NCBI GenBank assembly: GCA_041745765.1
Contig: JBGTIH010000191.1
Location: 1-64,000, forward strand
DNA: 64,000 bases
Source of the DNA: JAHCHG01 sp041745765
GTDB lineage: Bacteria; Acidobacteriota; Blastocatellia; Pyrinomonadales; Pyrinomonadaceae
Direction of reading: 5' to 3'
The notes under the pieces were generated by a model. The model was given only the letters and a program-made list of their open reading frames with translations, made no database searches and had not been told where the DNA came from. Position 1 is the stretch's first letter. Each line of letters begins with the position of its first letter. Below are positions 34,253 through 42,479 of the stretch, in pieces. Made by a program: the position numbers and the translations under genes.

Positions 34253-36322
34253 TTACTGAATAGGCAATATCGAAGAAACCATTATTTCATTAAATGCATT
34301 TCCGGTCGAAAACGTGTCATAAAGTCCACCATAAACAGTCGTAAATTTTATCGAATAAATGTTGGAATTTGTTCTACGATAAACAAAAGCTGTCGGTGAA
34401 TTATTTTCCCCGAAAAACGGAATATCATTGGCAGTTCCCCAGTAAAATACCGAAGTTGTATAATTTTCTCTTAGAACATACCAAACGCCATCGCGGAAGA
34501 CGGCGACATTCGCTTTACCGTTGCCGTCATAATCGGCGGGAACGGGTTTGTCGGTGCTGATGCCGAATTGAACGGCAAAAAACGAATCGTCCGAACTGTT
34601 TAATCTATACCAAACTCCTGTCGAAGGGCGATAAACCGCAATATCAGCTTTTCCATCGCCGTCATAATCAGCGGGAAGCGGAATATCTTCGGGAAGCCCG
34701 AAACGAACCGCCTTGAACTGGTTTGATTGACTCAACAAAATATACCAAATTCCTTCGGACGGGCGATAAACTGCAATATCGGCTTTTCCGTCGCCGTCAA
34801 AATCGGCAGGAATCGGTTTGTCTTCTTCGATTCCGAATTTGACGGTCGAAACCTGTTGATCCGAACTTCGGAAAATCCACCAATTTCCGTCGGATTTGCG
34901 ATAAACGGCATAATCGGTTTGCCCGTCGCCGTCAAAATCATTCGGAACGGGAACATCATTAAGCGCACCCGAACCCCATTGAAAATAAACCTGTTCGTTT
35001 TGCGTGTTGCCGGTATAATACCGCCATATTCCGGTAGAAGGATTCCAAAAAGCGCGGTCAATAAAACCGTCACCGTCAAAATCTACGGTTTTTGTCTGAC
35101 CTATCGGATTGCAGACATTTTCTCTGAATCTGACGGCGTTATACATAAAATAAACGGAGTTGAGATGCGGTATATACAGATCCCCGTCTATAAAAGGTCT
35201 GACCAGAGTAAGAGCATCCGCTTTCCCGTCGCCGTTTATTTGTTCGACCGAATCTATTTTCAAAAAGGATTTAAATTCCTGTTGCGAAAAATTAAAATTT
35301 CCTTGATTTTTCAAAAGAAGATAAGACCCTGCACCCGGCACGATGATGTCAATCAAACCGTCCGAATCAAAATCTCCGAGCGAATTGCTGAACGAGTATT
35401 TAGAGGGAACGATTATTTCAGTTGCCGAAAAAGAATTTGCACCGTTATTTGCGAGAATTCTAATATATCTAACATCCGGATTCGACTGATTTTCGTCAAC
35501 ACGGCTGACGAAATCCTTTTTGCCGTCATTATTCAGATCAACCGCTTGCAGTTTATTGCCGGAAATTGTGAAATTTACATTTGCGGTTTCGCTGAAATTC
35601 AAATTTCCCGAATTTGTAAAAACCTTTAAAAAACGGTTGGAATTGGAATTTGTTTGTAAAGCCAAGGCTATATCTTTAAAACCGTTGCCGTTTAGGTCGT
35701 CAATGACGATTGATCTGGTGAAACCGAAACCGGAGTGTTGTAAATAACCGGAAAAGGTCGCAATTGCCACTGCTTCACCGAAGCTGTTGTCGGTTTGTGC
35801 CAAACGGTAGTATAAAGTCGTCAAATTACCGGCGGGAGCTGTTGATAAAACGTCCGCTTTACCGTCACTATTCAAATCACCGGCAAATATAAAACGTTCA
35901 TTTGGAATTATATTTACACCCGGAGTTGTAGTTAAAAATCTGCCTGTCCCGTCATTCAAATACGTCGTCAAAATCGGCGGAGTCGTCGGGTGCGAAATAA
36001 TAATGTCTTTAAATCCGTCGTTATTAACATCGCCGAAAATACCGAAATCATCTCTAAAATTGCCGATTGATGATGTTTTGGCATTTGTGTCTATTGAAGT
36101 TGCGCCGAGTCTTTTATAAAATTGAATTTGATTTGAAACGGTCGGCGTATAACCCAGAATGTCAATCTTTCCATCATTATCAAAATCTTCAAAATACGCT
36201 GTAGCAAATGAATTTGAAAGAACTTGACGCGCGGTTTCCTTAAAATAAACTCCGTTGCATTGAGCAGAAACAGAAAAAGCCGCTGTAAAAACCACCAATA
36301 AAAATGAAAAGATTTTAAACAT
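34253..36322 (-). CDS. Secreted FG-GAP/VCBS repeat protein
   Basis: Signal peptide (AFSVSAQC) followed by repeats throughout its 689 residues. Residues 30-400 are diverged FG-GAP blades (FEDFDNDGKIDILGY, FGDVNNDGFKDIIIS, DLNGNGFKDIALAL). The C-terminal half has the lineage-type repeats (DFDGDGQTDYAVYRKSDGNWW, DGKADIAVYRPSEGIWY). The DxDxDG loops suggest calcium binding and an integrin-like propeller. The end (NEIMVSSILPIQ) differs from the shared tail of the other three FG-GAP proteins. Role unknown; likely surface-exposed. Confidence 0.85.
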   Translation of the reverse strand: MFKIFSFLLVVFTAAFSVSAQCNGVYFKETARQVLSNSFATAYFEDFDNDGKIDILGYTPTVSNQIQFYKRLGATSIDTNAKTSSIGNFRDDFGIFGDVNNDGFKDIIISHPTTPPILTTYLNDGTGRFLTTTPGVNIIPNERFIFAGDLNSDGKADVLSTAPAGNLTTLYYRLAQTDNSFGEAVAIATFSGYLQHSGFGFTRSIVIDDLNGNGFKDIALALQTNSNSNRFLKVFTNSGNLNFSETANVNFTISGNKLQAVDLNNDGKKDFVSRVDENQSNPDVRYIRILANNGANSFSATEIIVPSKYSFSNSLGDFDSDGLIDIIVPGAGSYLLLKNQGNFNFSQQEFKSFLKIDSVEQINGDGKADALTLVRPFIDGDLYIPHLNSVYFMYNAVRFRENVCNPIGQTKTVDFDGDGFIDRAFWNPSTGIWRYYTGNTQNEQVYFQWGSGALNDVPVPNDFDGDGQTDYAVYRKSDGNWWIFRSSDQQVSTVKFGIEEDKPIPADFDGDGKADIAVYRPSEGIWYILLSQSNQFKAVRFGLPEDIPLPADYDGDGKADIAVYRPSTGVWYRLNSSDDSFFAVQFGISTDKPVPADYDGNGKANVAVFRDGVWYVLRENYTTSVFYWGTANDIPFFGENNSPTAFVYRRTNSNIYSIKFTTVYGGLYDTFSTGNAFNEIMVSSILPIQ

Positions 36323-36451
36323 TTTTCTACCTCGAAATTTATAAAAGATTGTGTCAATTTGCCTTATATATTAACACAGCTTTTAAACTTTCCAATCTTT
36401 TTTTCTTGACGGCTGATAGTTCGATTAAAGTTTGAAAATTTGTCTGTTTTG

Positions 36452-36466
36452 TCCCTTTCAGGGACG
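36452..36466. repeat. Small REP-like palindrome
   Basis: GTCCCT-TTC-AGGGAC, flanked on each side by TTGAAAATTT direct repeats (about 36432 and 36471). It sits in the 150-base gap after the FG-GAP gene start and the S8 gene end. Confidence 0.45.
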
Positions 36467-36509
36467 CTATTGAAAATTTAAACTAACTCTAAAATGTTTT
36501 CAATTATGT

Positions 36510-37352
36510 TTATTCTTCCGCATTTTCAGCTTGCGCGGCGGCTTCGATTTCAGCTTCTTTTATCTTTCTTTGATTTTCTTCGGCAATCGAATAAAGCGCG
36601 GATTTTACCTGAAACGGCGTGAGATTCGGATAAGTTTCCAGAAGAAGTGCGATTATTCCGACGATGTGCGGACAGGCGAAACTGTTTCCGGTCAACCGTT
36701 TATAAGCATTATTAAGCCAGGTCGTGCGAACATTTACGCCGGGTGCGGTCAGTTCGATAACTTCGCCGTATTTGAAACCGAAATTAAAAGCATCGGTTTC
36801 GTCGTTTTTGCTGACGGAGATCAATGACGACGAGAAAACTGACGGAAAGCTCGGGTGCGGCAGATTATTTGCCGCCGCGACGACAATGCAACCGGCTTGA
36901 TATGCTCGATCTAACAAATCGTGAAGCGGCGCGAAAAGCTGCGGTCGGGTCGTTCCCAAACTCAGGTTTATAATGCGGTAGCGTTTGATAATTGCGTATT
37001 CAAGTCCGGCAAGAAACGCCTGTCCGTCGCCGAGTCCGCCCGCGCCTAAAACTTTTATACTGTAAAATTCGGCATCCGGCGCGATCTGCGAAATAATTCC
37101 GGCGCACGCCGTTCCGTGTCCGGCGGAATCTCCGACATCGGTCGGATCGAAAACCACTTTTTTATTATCTCTTCTCGCTTCGACGGATTCTCTTATTTTT
37201 CCTTGCAAAGCCGGATGGTTGCCGTCTATGCCGCTGTCAATAATGGCAACGCCCACACCTTTACCTGTCCGCAATTTCCAACTTTCATCAATTTGGAAAT
37301 ACGTTGACATTGAAGAGAATTCGTTTGATTCGTATCCTGAAACTTCCGTCAT
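36510..37352 (-). CDS. Small S8 (subtilisin-like) protease without a signal peptide
   Basis: The 280-residue S8 protease has all three catalytic regions: AIIDSGIDG (Asp), DSAGHGTACAG (His) and TGNSFACPHIVG (Ser), with the AAANNLPHPSFP oxyanion region. The C-terminus is Ala/Glu-rich and helical. It lacks a prodomain and has no proper signal peptide, so it resembles intracellular subtilisins. In the same frame, 16 sense codons separate it from the stop of the GAF gene; they encode a hydrophobic stretch but contain no start codon. ATG 37352 is the first start; there is no good ribosome binding site. Confidence 0.85.
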   Translation of the reverse strand: MTEVSGYESNEFSSMSTYFQIDESWKLRTGKGVGVAIIDSGIDGNHPALQGKIRESVEARRDNKKVVFDPTDVGDSAGHGTACAGIISQIAPDAEFYSIKVLGAGGLGDGQAFLAGLEYAIIKRYRIINLSLGTTRPQLFAPLHDLLDRAYQAGCIVVAAANNLPHPSFPSVFSSSLISVSKNDETDAFNFGFKYGEVIELTAPGVNVRTTWLNNAYKRLTGNSFACPHIVGIIALLLETYPNLTPFQVKSALYSIAEENQRKIKEAEIEAAAQAENAEE

Positions 37353-37400
37353 AAATGCAACCGATATAAAAAGCGAAAAATATAAAACTTTGCGGACAAA

Positions 37401-38177
37401 TTAAAAATTTAAATAGCTTGTTTCTGCTTTGCTGTCGGCATATTCCAGAATTGATTCCAAAATTCTGACGCACATCCGACGTTCTTCTTCACCGCGGTTG
37501 GAAATCTCTCGAACCAAAACAGCTAAATCGAGCATTTCCTTGTGTTCCGAAGAATCCCGGAGACTTTCCAGCCAATCTCTGACTTCAGCAAATTTAAAAT
37601 CTTCATCAATCGCCAGCATTTTTTCGGTAAAATCGTGAAAAAGTTTCGCCGATTCGTAAGCATTGACCAGCGATGCGATGGCTTCGGCAAAAACCGCCGC
37701 GTCATCCATTTCGGCGGATGTGAACGATTCGTGCGGCGGTTCACCGATGCGGTTGACATATTCCAAAACACCGATTACTTCGCCGTTGTGCCGCAAAGGA
37801 GTTGCTAAAAGCGTCTGCGTCGAATATCCGGTTTGTTTGTCAATTTCGGCGTAAAAGCTGTCTTCTTCGCCGACATCGGCAATTACCATCGGCTGTCCCG
37901 AAGAAAAAACGAAACCTGCAATTCCCTTTCCGGCGGGAATTTGCATATTTATCAAATGATGCGCGACTCTTCCGATGGCGGAAATGAAACGCAGATCGCC
38001 TTCATTTCCATCGCGGATTATGACAGATGCTTCTTCGGAATTCATCTGCGCGGCGGAAATGTGTAAAAGATTTTCGATTGATTTGGTCAAAGGATCAATC
38101 AGCGCGTTGGCAATATCCACTGTTTCAATCACCGAACGAAGTTTCTCTTCCAGATTATTATTTTTCTCAGCGGTCAT
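37401..38177 (-). CDS. GAF domain protein
   Basis: The 258-residue protein has one GAF domain (about 15-175): LLHISAAQMNSEEASVIIRD, IPAGKGIAGFVFSSGQPMVI, DKQTGYSTQTLLATPLRHNG and GVLEYVNRIG. The tail is helical and acidic with no output domain. GAF domains bind small ligands or sense redox. It is probably a regulator or adaptor for the S8 protease encoded just downstream in the same frame. The stop codon TAA is at 37401-37403. Confidence 0.85.
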   Translation of the reverse strand: MTAEKNNNLEEKLRSVIETVDIANALIDPLTKSIENLLHISAAQMNSEEASVIIRDGNEGDLRFISAIGRVAHHLINMQIPAGKGIAGFVFSSGQPMVIADVGEEDSFYAEIDKQTGYSTQTLLATPLRHNGEVIGVLEYVNRIGEPPHESFTSAEMDDAAVFAEAIASLVNAYESAKLFHDFTEKMLAIDEDFKFAEVRDWLESLRDSSEHKEMLDLAVLVREISNRGEEERRMCVRILESILEYADSKAETSYLNF

Positions 38178-38378
38178 AAATATAGATTTTCGCTTATTTT
38201 ACAAGGATTTATCAAGTTCTAAAAAAAAATTTGAAAAATATTTGGAATTTTTTAACCATTAAGTATTTTAGAAGGCATAAACCAAAACAGGAACTAAATG
38301 TTTAAGACATTTATAAGGTTGCATTAACGCAGCATTATTTATAACATTTGTCCAAATTATTTTTATTTTTTTACTTGT

Positions 38379-38403
38379 CGCCTTTGTGTGTTAAACAAAG
38401 GCG
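38379..38403 (+). other. Hairpin upstream of the S41 gene
   Basis: CGCCTTTGT and ACAAAGGCG pair around a 7-base loop, 22 bases before the GAGGT site of the S41 gene. It could be part of the leader or a relic repeat. Confidence 0.4.
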
Positions 38404-38438
38404 CAAGCTGAATTGTTTTTTTTTGAGGTCATTTGACT

Positions 38439-40157
38439 ATGAGGAGAATTATTTTTTTTACATTTCTGCTGATTTTATCGGGAAATTTATTCGTTTTTTC
38501 GCAAACAAATCAAAGTGAAATTTCGCAATTGCCGGAAGCAGAACCGTTTAAGATCAGCAAAGGCAGTTCATTTTCCGCCGGAGTTCCGCGAAGTAATCCG
38601 AACAATCCGTTGCAGCCGATAAACGGTTCAAAAAATCAGACGACACAGGATTTCGCAGAAGCTCTCGAAATAATCAAAAAAAACCATATCAACGGAGAAA
38701 AGATTGATTTTAACGAATTGACAAAAAATTCGATTACTTCGATGCTTCGCACTCTTGATCCGCATTCAAATTATTTTGATTCAAACGATTTTAAAGAACT
38801 TCTCAACGATCAAAACAGCGAGTATTACGGTATCGGCGCAACGATTGTAAATTATAAAAAAGACGGAAAGTTTGACACATTTATATCTTCAACTTTTCCA
38901 GATTCGCCTGCTTTCAAGGCAAATCTGCGGTTTGGCGATAAAATCGTGGCAGTCAACGGCGAAAATGTTCTGGGTAAATCTTCGGCTTACGTTCGTGATA
39001 AAGTTCGCGGACCGAAAGGCTCTGTGGTTCGGCTCGAAATCGAACGCGCCGGAGCGAAAAAAGTTGAAAATATTGAAATAACAAGAAACCGTGTTCCTCA
39101 GCCTTCAATACCGGATGCTTATTTACTGCGTCCCGGAATCGGCTATATTGATCTTTCAAATGGTTTTAATTACACGACTTTAGACGAATTAACGGTTGCC
39201 CTGGAAGATTTGCGCGAACAAGGAATGACTTCATTGATTCTGGATTTGCGCGACAATCCTGGCGGAATTGTCGAACAAGCTGTGCGTGTTACGGAAAAAT
39301 TTCTTGATCGCGGTCAAACCGTCGTTTCGCAGCGCGGACGTTTCAGAATTGATAATAGAATTTGGAAATCGAGAACCCGTACGGCTGAAACTTTACCTTT
39401 AGTTGTTTTGGTAAATGAAGGCAGCGCATCGGCTTCAGAAATCGTCGCCGGAGCGTTGCAGGATTACGACCGCGCTCTGATTGTCGGAGAAAATACATTC
39501 GGCAAAGGTTTGGTGCAAAGTGTTATCAATCTTCCTTACGGATCAGGCTTAACTTTAACAACTGCAAGATATTACACACCTTCCGGTCGTTCTATTCAGC
39601 GCGATTATTCCGACGGAAATCTTTATGATTATTACAATCACAAAATTGCTTCCAATAACAGCGATAAAAATAAATCTGCGGCAAAAACCGTGGGCGGTAG
39701 AAAAGTTTTCGGCGGAAACGGTATTACGCCCGACGAAACTGTAAAAGCAGACGAGTTAAACGAAACACAAACCATTTTGCTTGATCCGATTTTCTTTTTC
39801 GCCCGCGAAGTTGCTGCCGGACAAATCAAAGGTTTTGAAAATTATAAAATTACAACCCGCATAAAATACGGTCAGCGAATCCGTCAGACGGATTTTCCGG
39901 TAAATGACGAACTTTTTAATTCTTTCGTAAATTTCACGTTAAACGGAAAAAATTGGAATTTGACACCCGAACAAATTAACTCAGAAAAGCAATATATCAA
40001 GATGCGTCTGCGCTATAATCTGGCTATCGCCGCATTCGGCAATATCGCGGCAAGCCAAGTTTTAATTGAAGAAGATAAACAGGTTGAAAAAGCCGTCGAA
40101 AATTTGCCGAGAGCGCAACAACTGGCGCGTTCAGCTCGCGGTTTGCAAAAGAAATAA
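38439..40157 (+). CDS. S41 family C-terminal processing peptidase
   Basis: Signal peptide (SGNLFVFSQ), then a PDZ domain (about 120-205; GIGATIVNYKKDGKFDTFIS, RFGDKIVAVNGENVLG) and the S41 catalytic domain (about 210-410): GYIDLSNGF, LILDLRDNPGG, NEGSASASEIVAGALQD (Ser nucleophile) and FGKGLVQS (Lys base). This Ser/Lys protease family trims the C-termini of periplasmic proteins (Prc/CtpA). The C-terminal 165 residues are a helical extension. The ATG at 38439 has GAGGT 9 bases upstream; a TTG at 38433 is too close. Confidence 0.93.
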   Translation: MRRIIFFTFLLILSGNLFVFSQTNQSEISQLPEAEPFKISKGSSFSAGVPRSNPNNPLQPINGSKNQTTQDFAEALEIIKKNHINGEKIDFNELTKNSITSMLRTLDPHSNYFDSNDFKELLNDQNSEYYGIGATIVNYKKDGKFDTFISSTFPDSPAFKANLRFGDKIVAVNGENVLGKSSAYVRDKVRGPKGSVVRLEIERAGAKKVENIEITRNRVPQPSIPDAYLLRPGIGYIDLSNGFNYTTLDELTVALEDLREQGMTSLILDLRDNPGGIVEQAVRVTEKFLDRGQTVVSQRGRFRIDNRIWKSRTRTAETLPLVVLVNEGSASASEIVAGALQDYDRALIVGENTFGKGLVQSVINLPYGSGLTLTTARYYTPSGRSIQRDYSDGNLYDYYNHKIASNNSDKNKSAAKTVGGRKVFGGNGITPDETVKADELNETQTILLDPIFFFAREVAAGQIKGFENYKITTRIKYGQRIRQTDFPVNDELFNSFVNFTLNGKNWNLTPEQINSEKQYIKMRLRYNLAIAAFGNIAASQVLIEEDKQVEKAVENLPRAQQLARSARGLQKK

Positions 40158-40200
40158 GTTGGATCTTTTTGATAATATAATCAACTTTTAAATCAAAAAA

Positions 40201-40227
40201 CCCCGCTGAATATCAAACTCAGCGGGG
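40201..40227 (-). terminator. Terminator of the lone nuclease-like gene
   Basis: CCCCGCTGA/TCAGCGGGG stem with A-runs on both plus-strand sides. Read on the minus strand it is followed by TTTTTTGATTT, so it terminates the 40397-41080 gene. Confidence 0.8.
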
Positions 40228-40396
40228 AAAAAAAGAAACAGGAGGAATCAGAAAAGACTAAAAGTATCGTTCAATTTCTAAATTTTCAAAAGTTGTTCAA
40301 CACTCCGTCTATTTTTATTGATGTCTATGTTTTCGGCAAAGTTGCTTTTTTATTTTTATTTTTTTTTGAGGAAATATTATCTTCTCAATTCAAACC

Positions 40397-41080
40397 TCAA
40401 TCCTTGGTAATTAACGGAACTTGTTCGCCCCAGAGCGTCGCCGAACTGCTGTTTGCCTGTGAAACTCCGGTAAATTGAAAAAAAACTGTTTTGCTCAAAC
40501 TGCACTGCAATCTTCTTTGCCCTTTTGAGTCAATCTTCGGATTCAGAGTTATTTTCGATTTAATTTCCGACTTTTCCTCTTTAGCTTTTTTTCTGGCTTT
40601 CTCAAAACCGGAGGTTGTTTTTATGGTTTTATCGAGTTCATAAATTTTTTCCGCGCTACGTTTTTTGCAATGCGGAAGACCTTTGTCTTTTTCGGTTTCA
40701 TAATCAATAAACAATTCTTTCCAATCATCTTTGCTGATCTTTTTCGTTACAACTTGCACGATTTTTTTATTCGCGCCTGATTTGATCCAAAATCCGACGA
40801 TGAGTAAAAAATCCGATTCAATTTCAAATTGTCTGATCGCATCGCCTAAATTTACCGAAGAATTGTATTTACAGGTTTTTATAGAAACCGGAATTCCGTT
40901 ATAAAACCCTGTAAAAGATTTAAATTCATCCTTAAATGTTCCGCCTTCGATATCCCATTTCGCGGTATGCGAAGGAATTTTGCGATCTTTCAAAAATGTT
41001 TCGACAATCCAATCCTCAAATGCTTTCCCGTGTCCCTGTCTTTCAGTAGTACTTTTAATTTGAGCCGCGCCCGGATCCAT
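40397..41080 (-). CDS. PD-(D/E)XK-like protein, possible solitary restriction-type nuclease
   Basis: I do not recognise a named family. The 227-residue protein begins with GHGKAFEDWIVETFL, a helix-Glu typical of the start of PD-(D/E)XK nucleases, then WDIEGG (Asp43) and IPVSIKTCKYNSS (S-x-K at 66-68), then VNLGDAIRQF and DFLLIVGFW. The Asp, Lys and strand order suit that fold, though the second acidic residue is replaced by Ser. No methyltransferase lies nearby. AAGGAG precedes the ATG. It could be an orphan type II-like enzyme or an inactive relative. Confidence 0.5.
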   Translation of the reverse strand: MDPGAAQIKSTTERQGHGKAFEDWIVETFLKDRKIPSHTAKWDIEGGTFKDEFKSFTGFYNGIPVSIKTCKYNSSVNLGDAIRQFEIESDFLLIVGFWIKSGANKKIVQVVTKKISKDDWKELFIDYETEKDKGLPHCKKRSAEKIYELDKTIKTTSGFEKARKKAKEEKSEIKSKITLNPKIDSKGQRRLQCSLSKTVFFQFTGVSQANSSSATLWGEQVPLITKD

Positions 41081-41380
41081 ATAAAACTTTCTCCTTTGAA
41101 TTTTTACTGAATGACGAAGAAGAGTTTTATTTTTTGCAAATTGTAAAAAAAATAAACCGATTTTAATAAGAAGTAATCATTGCGCAACAGGTCAGAACCG
41201 CCTGCGTAAGCGGGTGGATAAAAACTTTATTACCAAAAACGCACAGCTCTATTAGGCTGTTCAAACAGACTATCAGGCGCATTTTACGCTATTTTCAAAT
41301 TGCTTTGTTACTTTTGCCGACCTGCTTAAATCTGAAATCTGAAATCTGAAATCTGAAGTCTGAAGTCTGAAGTCTAAAAT
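41081..41380. repeat. Intergenic repeats: REP-like hairpin and heptad array
   Basis: No gene is evident here. A REP-like hairpin CCGCCTGC-GTAA-GCGGGTGG lies at 41198-41217. At 41331-41382 a heptanucleotide array runs TCTGAAA three times, TCTGAAG three times, then TCTAAAA, ending at the stop codon of the Ycf48-like gene. Confidence 0.75.
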
Positions 41381-42352
41381 CTATCTTTCATATTTCAAAA
41401 TAGTACCGCTTGCGCCGACTGCAAAACCGTATCTTTTCGCCATAAAAAGCCCGTATAAAGAGTTTTCGGTTCTGCTTTCCTGTTTAACCCAGGTTCTGCC
41501 ATTGTCTGAAGTTCGCAAAACCGCGCCTTTATGTCCGACAATCCAGCCTTCTTTATCACTTGCAAAATTGACTCTCAGAAAAGTACTCGGAAAGCTTGTT
41601 TTGACAACTTCCCAAAGTTCGCCGCTGCTTTCGGTTCGCAAAATCGTTCCGTCTGCGCCGACCGCAAAACCGTTGTTTGAATCCCGGAAATCTACATTAT
41701 AAAGAGCTTTTCTTGTCTTCGAATTTTGAATTTGCCAATTCAATCCGCCGTCATTTGTTATTAAAATCAATCCTAAATCGCCGACGATCCAACCTCTGTT
41801 ACTGTTTGCAAAATCAAGATGATAGAGTTCGTTTTTTGACGGAACGTTTATTCGCGACCAGCTTTTGCCGCCGTTATCGGTTCGCATCCCGAGCGAATCA
41901 ACGACTCTGTCGCTTTGATTTAAGACCGAACCGACAATAATTCCGCGATTTTTATCAGCAAACCGAACACTCAAAAATTCCGGTGTTCCGTCTTTGAAAT
42001 CGGCTTGATTAAAAATAATTTCTTCTTTCCAGCTTTTTCCGCCGTCATCTGTAATAAACAATTTTTTACCGGCAACAACGTATCCTTCCCGACTGTTGCG
42101 AAAATAGATTTCGTTAATATTTTCCGTAGTATAAACAAATTGCTTTTGCCAGGTTTTCCCGCCGTCGGTAGTAAAAATGAAATGTCCGTTGTCTCCGGCG
42201 ACAAAACCGCGTTTTGAATCGGTAAAATAAACTGATATAAAGTCATCTTCGCCGCCGGTTTTCAAAACCGACCAGCCACTCTGTGCGTAAAAATATTGAA
42301 TCGAAAAGAGCGATATTAAACAGAAAAATATTACGTTTTTGAAATTAAACAC
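41381..42352 (-). CDS. Ycf48/Hcf136-like secreted beta-propeller
   Basis: A 323-residue protein with a signal peptide (LFSIQYFYAQ) and recurring BNR-type blades: SVYFTDSKRGFVAGDNG, FIFTTDGGKTWQKQF, LFITDDGGKSWKEEI, VRFADKNRGIIVGS. Ycf48 is the photosystem II assembly propeller in cyanobacteria; relatives in non-photosynthetic bacteria are periplasmic propellers of unknown role. A GTG start at 42352 with GAGG upstream is likely. The last bases overlap the heptad repeat array. Confidence 0.85.
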   Translation of the reverse strand: MFNFKNVIFFCLISLFSIQYFYAQSGWSVLKTGGEDDFISVYFTDSKRGFVAGDNGHFIFTTDGGKTWQKQFVYTTENINEIYFRNSREGYVVAGKKLFITDDGGKSWKEEIIFNQADFKDGTPEFLSVRFADKNRGIIVGSVLNQSDRVVDSLGMRTDNGGKSWSRINVPSKNELYHLDFANSNRGWIVGDLGLILITNDGGLNWQIQNSKTRKALYNVDFRDSNNGFAVGADGTILRTESSGELWEVVKTSFPSTFLRVNFASDKEGWIVGHKGAVLRTSDNGRTWVKQESRTENSLYGLFMAKRYGFAVGASGTILKYER

Positions 42353-42479
42353 TTATCAACCTCCGATGTTTTTGATTATAAAAAAAGGTGAATTTAACCG
42401 ATAAATTAAATTATTTCCGATTAAATGTCACCTTTTCAGACGTGAAGATTCGGCGAATTTGCCGCTAATTCTTGTTTTG

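Noticed and set aside
34727..35629. 300-residue open frame antisense to the FG-GAP gene
   Set aside because: Repetitive antisense of the FG-GAP coding repeats; no domain or start signal.
41198..41217. tRNA or riboswitch at the intergenic hairpin
   Set aside because: A single short hairpin with a tetraloop; no cloverleaf or conserved riboswitch core.
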